Shown here piece by piece: positions 57,337 to 64,000 of a stretch of DNA of 64,000 bases. The position numbers and the translations under genes were made by a program. The DNA comes from Copromyces sp. CBS 386.78 (Eukaryota; Ascomycota; Sordariomycetes; Sordariales; Sordariaceae). The notes below the pieces were generated by a model. That model was not told where the DNA came from and made no database searches. It worked only from the letters and a program-made list of their open reading frames with translations. The stretch lies in assembly GCA_030685235.1 (NCBI GenBank), contig MU839142.1:200626-264625 (forward strand), written 5' to 3'. The number at the start of each line of letters is the position of its first letter. Within the stretch, counting starts at the first letter, position 1.

Positions 57337-59541
57337 CTATCTAATCTTCAACAGGCTCTCCATCATCACCAAAGCGGCGCCAATCCGGCAGCATGGGACT
57401 TTCATCACCATCCCCGGCCCCTCCCTGTCCCATTGCAGCGTCCGTGATCCCCACGGGTCTTGATCGAACATTTTCGCCTCTATGATATCCACGTCACGAG
57501 GAGTCGGCGGCGGGGTAAACCGGTTCTCGCACCCCGGGCCGCCCTTGAGATGGGATTCGAGTTTGATGGCCTGTGGTTTGCGGTACCGGATTCTTTCTAA
57601 CCGATACGTCTTGCTGACCCAGAGCTTGTCCTTGTCGACACGGTCAGGCGGGTCAGGCGGGTAACGGAAGAAGGCTCCCGTGACAGGTCTTCGGAGTTTG
57701 CGCGTGTAGAGGGTCCTCGCCTTGCTGCGCAGTGTCTCTTTACCGTCCAGCGGAACAGCGACCGCTTGAAGCTCACCGTTGGGGTTCCCGCGGTCGGTGC
57801 GCCGTCTCTTTTCGCTATACTTGGTCCTATTCGGAACCTGGTACGGCATGGTGCTCATGCGCTGCCCCGTCGCCCACCTCACGCTGCGGACGCCAACCCG
57901 GGACCTACGCCGTTCGTCCACCTCTCTATCCGCCAGATCGATCATGGTGTTATGAAACCAGTCATTACAAGGCGCCAGATCGAAAGTCCACCCTTGTTTC
58001 CACTTGTCGTATTCCCATTCCATCTTCTCGTGGAACACACCCATTTCCATTCGGCTTCGGTCGCACAAGCTCGCCACGTGCCAAAACCGCCGGACAACAT
58101 CGATCAGCGTCCACGAGTAATTACCATACAGCCAGTCCTTATACTCCTGGACCCAGTTGTCCGGGATTGCCTTCTGCGTAAACCCGGGCACATCCTGGCG
58201 GCCGGCCAGGAGCATATGAATCAGCATCAGGCCAAACTCGCCCTTGTCCTTCCACGTTTCCCTTTCCGGCAAATCCGGACACTCGTTGATCCTCAAAAAC
58301 AAGGGACCGTAATGAGTCTTCTCATTCGCCGCCAGCCCAAAATCCCCCAAGATGACCTGCGGGAAACAATCGTCAAAGTGCTCCAGACACCGATCCCGAT
58401 CATGATCTTTCTCATACTGCGTCACGAAATGCAGCCAAACATTGGCCGAATGCGCGTCATGATGCGCCGTAGGCGTCCAGTTCGCCGCCCTCTCATCCTC
58501 CTTGTCGTTCCACTCGCTCTCGTCTTCTTCCAGCGGCGGTCCCCTAACGGAACCCCTAGGCTGCGTCTTATCCGGCATCGTCCTCCCCGTATGGATAAAC
58601 TTGAACGCCCGTCCAACCTGCGCAATAACATGCCAAACCATGGCCTCCGGAATCGCTCTTCCCGCAGCCTTATGCATCTCAATCAGCTTCTCCACCCTGT
58701 CGCCGTTATAAAACTTGCCGAAATGCGTCGCGTTCTCCTCGGGCCACGCGTGCAGCTGGAACGCGTGCGTCTGCGGCAGACTGGTCAGGTGCGGGCTGAA
58801 CAAAAACCGGAAGCCCTGCGGCGCCGGCGCGCGGTTTCCTCCCGGATCGGGCATGTCGCAGAACGCGATTTCCCCGGGTACTTCTCCCTCCAGCGGAAAC
58901 CGCTGGTGACGAGGCAGCAGCACGTTGGGCCCATACTGCGGTCCGTCCGGACGCACTTGTTCGGACCACCCCTTGATGCGCTTGACCACCACAAACATGG
59001 GGTCAGGCCCGGCAGTCCGCCACAAACCGACTGATACGCCCGTCGGAACAGTGGCGTCGTATTTCTTGAGCCAGCTGACGAAAATCAGCTTTAACCCGTC
59101 GGGGAAATCCTCATTCTTGCCTGCACGTGGGCCAGGCGGGCGAAGCCACTGGTTGCCGACATGCCCGTCGGCAGCATATCTTCGCAAATAATCAGGTGCC
59201 CGCATGGGGTAGCACACATAGGTCAAGTGATGGTAGGGAAACTCTTTTTCCACTTCTTCTTCTTTGCTGTCTGACAAGCGGTCTTGGAATTCTTGGTCCC
59301 CAGTAGAGTGCGTGTTGCCGTCTTCATCGTATTGTTGGACGTCTAAAAGCATCGGGAAGTAATCGGCTGCGCAAGGGGAGGCCGGCTCGAGGTGGTACTC
59401 GCGGCGGTTGCCATCATTGCGTGGGTTTCCGTGTAGCATCTGCAAGTTTACGGCTTCGTTGGCCACGCTGAAGGACGAGGTGAGGTTGCCTAGGTACATG
59501 CCTTCCTCGGGGACTGGGGAGGAGAAGGGGAGGAACGGCAT
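57337..59541 (-). CDS. Large fungal protein-kinase-like protein
   Basis: A single exon of 734 aa from MPFLPFSSPVPEEG; the frame is open upstream to 59823 (another ATG), but that extension has no conserved look. Kinase landmarks are present in order: FVVVKRIKGW with a candidate ATP-binding Lys at 187, a helix-rich stretch VEKLIEMHKAAGRAIPE, the catalytic loop AHHDAHSANVWLHF with D362 and N367 at the canonical spacing, and VILGDFGLA with D400. The usual HRDLK Lys is His (364). A 35-residue charged insert precedes the loop, and about 300 residues follow the kinase core, rich in Arg/Lys. This resembles the divergent, lineage-expanded kinase-like proteins of filamentous ascomycetes. It may be an active enzyme, but the substrate is unknown. 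Confidence 0.8.
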   Translation of the reverse strand: MPFLPFSSPVPEEGMYLGNLTSSFSVANEAVNLQMLHGNPRNDGNRREYHLEPASPCAADYFPMLLDVQQYDEDGNTHSTGDQEFQDRLSDSKEEEVEKEFPYHHLTYVCYPMRAPDYLRRYAADGHVGNQWLRPPGPRAGKNEDFPDGLKLIFVSWLKKYDATVPTGVSVGLWRTAGPDPMFVVVKRIKGWSEQVRPDGPQYGPNVLLPRHQRFPLEGEVPGEIAFCDMPDPGGNRAPAPQGFRFLFSPHLTSLPQTHAFQLHAWPEENATHFGKFYNGDRVEKLIEMHKAAGRAIPEAMVWHVIAQVGRAFKFIHTGRTMPDKTQPRGSVRGPPLEEDESEWNDKEDERAANWTPTAHHDAHSANVWLHFVTQYEKDHDRDRCLEHFDDCFPQVILGDFGLAANEKTHYGPLFLRINECPDLPERETWKDKGEFGLMLIHMLLAGRQDVPGFTQKAIPDNWVQEYKDWLYGNYSWTLIDVVRRFWHVASLCDRSRMEMGVFHEKMEWEYDKWKQGWTFDLAPCNDWFHNTMIDLADREVDERRRSRVGVRSVRWATGQRMSTMPYQVPNRTKYSEKRRRTDRGNPNGELQAVAVPLDGKETLRSKARTLYTRKLRRPVTGAFFRYPPDPPDRVDKDKLWVSKTYRLERIRYRKPQAIKLESHLKGGPGCENRFTPPPTPRDVDIIEAKMFDQDPWGSRTLQWDREGPGMVMKVPCCRIGAALVMMESLLKIR

Positions 59542-60053
59542 TGTTGCTGTTGCTGTTGGGTTTGTGGGTTGTCTATGGTGTGATGGTAGTGTTTGGCGTA
59601 TAGTTGAAAAAGTTGGTAAGCCCCCTAAGGTAGGTACCACTAAGTGAAGAGGTAACAGAAATGATGGAACAGCGGTGAACAGAAGCAGCTCTGGCCATGG
59701 TCGTGATCCGTCTGTTTTATGAAGACTCGGCGTGCACAAAGGGGTTTGTTCCCGATGTCGCGGCAGTGAACAATGAATGGCCTTGCAACTCCCATGTGCC
59801 ATGCCATGTACAAAGACAGACAAGACAAGAATGCCGGGGTGCTTTGTTGAGAGCCGAGCTAAATTAGGTAGGCATGGCCTATTTTTTGTCTTTGGTCACA
59901 AAGACACAGTTAATTCGACTCATTCCATTCTAAGAGGGAAGTTTTATGTCAAGAAAAGTCACAGTCGGAATTAAGTGCATGCAGTGGTTGGAGGCCGATC
60001 GATGATTTGCTTGACCCGAAAAAAGGTGCAAAAAAAAGTGCAAAAAAAGAAAT
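59542..60053. other. Intergenic
   Basis: Promoter of the kinase-like gene and the A-rich flank of the tRNA; no further gene seen. Confidence 0.5.
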
Positions 60054-60174
60054 GCCTACTACAGGAATCGAACCTGTGATCTTTGCATATCGTCGTTTAC
60101 TTTACGCCCTTTTTTGAGTGGAGGGGTAAGGTAGTTATACAAGTGCAACGCATTAGCCACTATGCTAAGCAGGC
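60054..60174 (-). tRNA. tRNA-Thr (anticodon UGU) with 49-nt intron
   Basis: Minus strand. The 5' exon is 60174-60138 (37 nt), the intron 60137-60089, the 3' exon 60088-60054 (35 nt). Acceptor GCCTGCT pairs AGTAGGC with one G-U; anticodon stem TTGCA pairs TGCAA; anticodon UGU is in the loop CTTGTA-A. The intron sits one base 3' of the anticodon, the canonical eukaryotic position. The T arm ACAGGTTCGATTCCTGT is perfect. A T7 run follows on the transcript strand (plus 60042-60048). Confidence 0.92.
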
Positions 60175-60742
60175 TTTATGGTAAGTTGTTGTTGGATGAA
60201 CCCTGCTGAGCATTTGCCTATATGCCAGCCACAATTGTGCAGGTCTAGAATAGGTTAGGCGCATATAAGTAGCAATGCGAAGGAAGGCCGACGCCGGACA
60301 CACTCGGTTTTCTTGAAATGTTCTGTACTACATTGCATGTTCATTCGTTGTCCATTTACTTGGTTGTTGTTGATATTTCTCGTGCGGGCGACTGGCGATG
60401 ATTGAAGTCGGTCGGTCGGACATGTTCAGGTCGCTGTTACGAGGTACGGACTACCGAACGGCGGAAGGCGCATGGGAAACAAAAGAAACGAGAAACCGCA
60501 GGACATTGGTGATGCAGCAAATTGCCTACTGCCCTGCTTTCCCTCTTCCATTGGTACTATTCTAAATTTCTCTTCATCCTATCCACCACTACGGTTTCCT
60601 CGTTCAGTTTCATCCCCTTCATCCACCCCAGCGCCAGCCAGCGTCATCACCTGCCCCCCACAGTCCCACGCACAGTCCCACTTCTTAGTCTTAGTCTGGT
60701 CTTAACCCGCGATCCGTCATCCGATCGAAAAAACAATTCGAC
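60175..60742. other. Intergenic
   Basis: No gene seen. Confidence 0.5.
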
Positions 60743-61482
60743 ATGGCCGCCACCAATACCATGTCAGACGAGAAGAAGGCGGCCGAGTTGCTGGCCGAGT
60801 TCCTTAGTGCCGACAGTCTCTACGCGCCTTCAAAATCCTGGGGATCGGAAACGAAGGCCATCATCCAGGTCTTTGCTCTCAAGTACAACGAGCTCTTGCC
60901 GGGCTATTCTGCGCTGCCCGTGCGTGGGCAACATTGCCAGAAAGGGCGTTGGCAAACTGTTGCATCGGTTCTTTGCCAAGGCGCTCCTCCGTAATGCTGT
61001 GGATGACCTACCCGTTGACTGTTGAAGGGCTGAAGGAAGCAGTTGAGAAGCTTGATGATAGCGACAGTCACAGGCATGCATCGGCAGAGCGGAAGAGACG
61101 TCGCGCAGATAGCTCTGATGACGAGCATGAGGCCGACGAGCCAAATGTTTTGCCGGAGGGTGCGCCTACATCCTACTCCCGCAAGAGACGTCGCACCGAT
61201 ACCGTCGAGGCCAAGGAGCCCGACTACAGAATTGCCATTCCGAAAGGAAAGCGCCCCGTGTTCAAATGGGTCTCCAAGCTCAAAGTCTACGGCGGTGGTC
61301 CGTACACAGTCCGTGCCGTCCGCAAACAGCTTCAAGACCAGCCCGACTCCTTCGAGGTCACGCTCGAAGACCCTGCCACCGTCAAGATCAAGTTTTGCCA
61401 TCCCCCCAGGAAGGGTTTCGACCATTCCCGACAAAACAATCTGAACGACAATCTGGACGCGGAGCCAGCAGACACAGCCTAG
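60743..61482 (+). pseudogene. Lineage-specific protein gene with an apparent frameshift
   Basis: The frame from ATG 60743 encodes MAATNTMSDEKKAAELLAEF, SWGSETKAIIQVFALKYNEL, GQHCQKGRWQTVASVLCQGA and stops at 60992. One base earlier in phase a second frame continues without break as MLWMTYPLTVEGLKEAVEKL, a basic KRKRRRADSSDDE stretch with a second RKRRRTD cluster, and a C-terminal KLKVYGGGPYTVRAVRK region, ending at 61482. Together they read as one protein of about 245 aa missing or gaining one base around 60980-60990. No splice pair rescues it. It is either a sequencing error or a recently inactivated gene. The family is not recognised; two basic clusters suggest nuclear location. Confidence 0.55.
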
Positions 61483-62285
61483 AGGTATCTTACTACTGTC
61501 CCCTGCTGTAGGAAGGAGCACTTTCCCTACCTACATAGTGATTTAAATTTCCCATCTTCCTGGCTATATCCCTCTGCCGCGGATTTATATTACCAACTAA
61601 TATCGATCTTTTGCAGACGCGCAGAGACACAAACCATTCTTGAGTTGGTATCGGCGGGTACAAAGGCCAGCGAGGCCAAAGGCAGTAATATCAGGAGAAC
61701 GCTGGCTCTGCTAAGCATGCGTTGGCTTAATTTGCTATTCGTTTCTGAAAGAACCCTACGGACAGTGGGTTACGTACTCCAATTTCGCTGCGTGAATGCC
61801 CGGGCGCTGGCTGGCTGGTAGTGACGACCGGTCCATAGTCGCACATGTGCTGCTCATGGCGGCTGGAGTGGGCGGAGGGATGAATATGGATATTGGACAC
61901 TCGGCGTTTCTAAGCTGTCGATAATTTGTAAAGTAATAACCGTACTGGATGTTCAATTTGCCGTAAGTCCTATATGTCTTGTAGCAATGTATTCCTGTGG
62001 TATTCTCCCGTTATTTGCTGCCCGCTGGGTCCTTTTTTGCGTGGCGAAGTCGGAGGTGTCGGTTGGATGCGCTTGCCGACTGCCGCTTTGTCCCCTGGCA
62101 AGCGGGAAGTTGCACCCCACTGGAGTTTTCCATTCGTATTTCCCATTCCTTTGGCAATCTCGACCTGGCCTTTACTTTTGGCCAATGCCTTTGCCTCCTT
62201 CTACTTCCAGTACCAGCTCGTCAACCAGCCATTTTGGTTCTCATCTACTCCCCATTGTCCATTGCCACCGCCGTCTTCACGACAT
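61483..62285. other. Intergenic
   Basis: No gene supported. Overlapping frames at 61970-62350 on both strands share no motif. Confidence 0.45.
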
Positions 62286-63906
62286 ACTGAGAGGTGAGCG
62301 CAAAGCCCTTACGCCTTCACGAGACGACCATACGCCTCCTGTTTGCCATTAAGATCAAGTACCAGCAGAAGACCCCAGGTCGCACTGGAGCTCAGATACC
62401 GAGGATGAGCCTTCGACTATGGGAAGGGTGCGGAACGCCTTTAGCAGAATTTCTCGCTAGTCGCCAGCCAGAAGCTTCTGGCACCGAGTTCGACGATTCC
62501 GAATTGAAGGAGACCTGGCCACTCCAGCACACACACTACAGCATCAGTCCTTCGTCAAGTCCCTCCGCAAAATGTTGAAGGACCTGCCGCCCAATGCCAC
62601 CAACCTCACAGTCTGTCTTACCGGCCTTTCTACAATCCGTGGCTTCCAAACCGATTAATACGTCAACGGCGGGCTTGACGTTCTCGAATTCACCTTCGGA
62701 GACTCTGCGATAATTACCGCCAAGCTGCACTATGGGCTGGGCAGGCGAGACCACTATTGCTGGCCATGGCGGTGACGAGTTCTAAACGACTGCAAAGTGG
62801 GCGTAGAGTTAACAAACGGAGACTAGCTCTCCTCTGGTTTGGGAAGAGGGGGCGCTTTGCTTGGTGAGTTACTCCTCCTAAAACTGAATTTGTAACATCT
62901 TTCCACGACGTATCCATGACGATAACTAACAGAGACCTTTCTGGCCAGCACCAACGGAACTCGATCGGCATCTAGTCTACAGAGAAGTAACACCCCCTAA
63001 TACCGCCGACCATGGAGCACGGATACGGGTCCTGATCTTGACGAGACAATAAAGCTGAAGAAACGAAACAAGGGCAAGGGGAAGGAGTCCCAGGCAGAAT
63101 CCTCGAAACTGGCCCAGGAAAAGGCACAGAAGGCGAAAAAGAGGAGAGCTGACAACCTCGGCATCCTAGGCCGAGTGATTAACCCGCTCTTCACCACTCC
63201 CTCACCTAAGTAACGCATCCATTACTCTGCGGACCCTCTCTCCGACTTCCATCCCACGCCTGTCTACCTTCCCATCGTCGGCCAGTTAACCCCAAAGGAA
63301 GGAACTTGCCTAGTTGAAGGCCTCGAGGCCATCGCCAAAAACGAGTTCGCCGGCTGGTGCGACTCCTTTCGCTGTGCTTGGCGCAAGGGCGGATCACAAA
63401 GACGAAAGTTGAAGAAGGAGAAGTCGCTGGCCAATGCCGAGGATCTACGCAGAGCGGTTCACGAGCTCGTTGAGGGCGATGAGGCAAAAGCAAAAGGGAG
63501 CTCAGCGTCGCCCAATTCCTAATCCCCCGCATACATAAGGTATCTCCCGCCACCGAAAGCCCCACTGCGCAACCCGAGGTCAACAACAAGAAGGAGCGCT
63601 CAGGCTCTGCGCCTGCTACCGTTCTAGGCGTAACCGAAGGGAATCCGAACAAGAGCAATGTCAACAACAACAGGAAGAAGCGCCCCGCAATCGAGCAAGA
63701 CACCACGAAGACTTCGAACAAGAGCATCAAGCGTGTGAGACCAAGGAGGCGGGGGCGACAAACTTGACGGTTTACGCTAGAAGCCCTTACACCGTTCGCG
63801 TCTCCGAGAGCAATGCCATTCTTATCACTGAGGTCTCTTCCAGTACCCATGCGACCGTCCGGGTTAAGATGGCGCCAGGAACTGGAAGCGCTGCATCCGC
63901 TGCTTC
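62286..63906 (+). pseudogene. Decayed gene region, partly related to the preceding gene
   Basis: Protein-like blocks occur in changing frames: TTIRLLFAIKIKYQQKTPGR and MSLRLWEGCGTPLAEFLA near 62320-62460; MLKDLPPNATNLTVCLTGLS then, after a TAA, YVNGGLDVLEFTFGDS at 62570-62720; a long coherent frame at 63052-63522 (KKRNKGKGKESQ ... VEGLEAIAKNEFAGWCDSFR) interrupted by one TAA; and LTVYARSPYTVRVSESNAIL near 63763-63820. The last block resembles KVYGGGPYTVRAV of the gene at 60743-61482, so this may be a dead relative or several dead fragments. Stops and frameshifts are too many for an active gene. Confidence 0.55.

Positions 63907-64000
<94 letters not shown>
63907..64000. repeat. (GTT)n microsatellite, truncated by window end
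   Basis: At least 31 uninterrupted GTT units run to the last base. In the frame of the preceding relic they would encode poly-Val; on the other strand poly-Asn, -Thr or -Gln. Its full length is unknown because the window stops inside it. Confidence 0.95.

Noticed and set aside
57766..59034. 422-codon plus-strand frame opposite the kinase-like gene
   Set aside because: A shadow frame: Arg/Pro/His-rich translation with no domain, while the minus strand carries kinase motifs.

Overview
The window reads as nuclear DNA of a filamentous ascomycete, most likely a member of the Sordariaceae close to Neurospora or Sordaria. Protein genes are intron-poor. Their introns are mostly 55-110 nt, start with GTRNGT-type donors and carry CTAAC/CTGAC branch sites. 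tRNA genes are single, and one contains an intron. A complete 5S rRNA gene stands alone with its own TATA box, which is the dispersed 5S arrangement known from Neurospora. Intergenic DNA is long and littered with (ACCT)n/(TAGG)n and other simple repeats. Genus-level placement is inference.

Layout. 1-2.5 kb: no gene, diverged tandem duplications. 2.5-6.2 kb: rhodopsin-domain (PTH11-like) membrane protein and GTP cyclohydrolase II of riboflavin synthesis, both plus strand. 7.1-12.2 kb: a 1598-aa acidic nuclear-type protein with an N-terminal ubiquitin-like domain and a C-terminal Tudor-like stretch, an architecture resembling coilin, with an in-frame stop or retained intron near its end. 14-16.9 kb: a 948-aa coiled-coil protein. 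19-20.4 kb: a small low-complexity protein, then a poly-G tract and an assembly gap. 20.8-25.7 kb: a LaeA-like methyltransferase and an FAD monooxygenase (minus), separated by two TIR-bearing repeat copies. 27.5-29 kb: F-box protein. 29.4-29.8 kb: a 327-bp MITE with TA target sites. 31-34.4 kb: extended SDR lacking the usual catalytic Tyr, dynactin p25, and a Cdc25/rhodanese-like protein. 35.4-38.7 kb: a decayed small secreted cysteine-rich protein and an intact 72-aa protein ending in a CaaX box. 38.8-40.6 kb: remains of an O-methyltransferase abutting the 3' part of a sugar transporter, with a 5S rRNA gene lying inside the transporter relic. 41.2 kb: tRNA-Gly. 42.8-43.8 kb: secreted M43 metalloprotease. 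46.7-52.7 kb: a secreted cysteine-rich protein, a 2EXR-domain protein and a secreted DUF8021-type protein, all minus strand. 54.5-59.5 kb: J-like protein without HPD, complex I subunit NDUFB7/B18, and a large kinase-like protein. 60.1 kb: intron-containing tRNA-Thr. 60.7-64 kb: a lineage-specific gene with an apparent frameshift, decayed related sequence, and a (GTT)n array running off the window end.

The genes do not form one pathway. Housekeeping functions (riboflavin, dynactin, complex I, tRNA, 5S) are mixed with lineage-specific secreted and regulatory proteins. The methyltransferases, monooxygenase, SDR and transporter relics are the kind of genes seen in secondary-metabolite clusters, but they are scattered and partly dead here. 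Exon borders were derived by eye from splice motifs and reading-frame continuity. Family names come from motif recognition; no database search was run.
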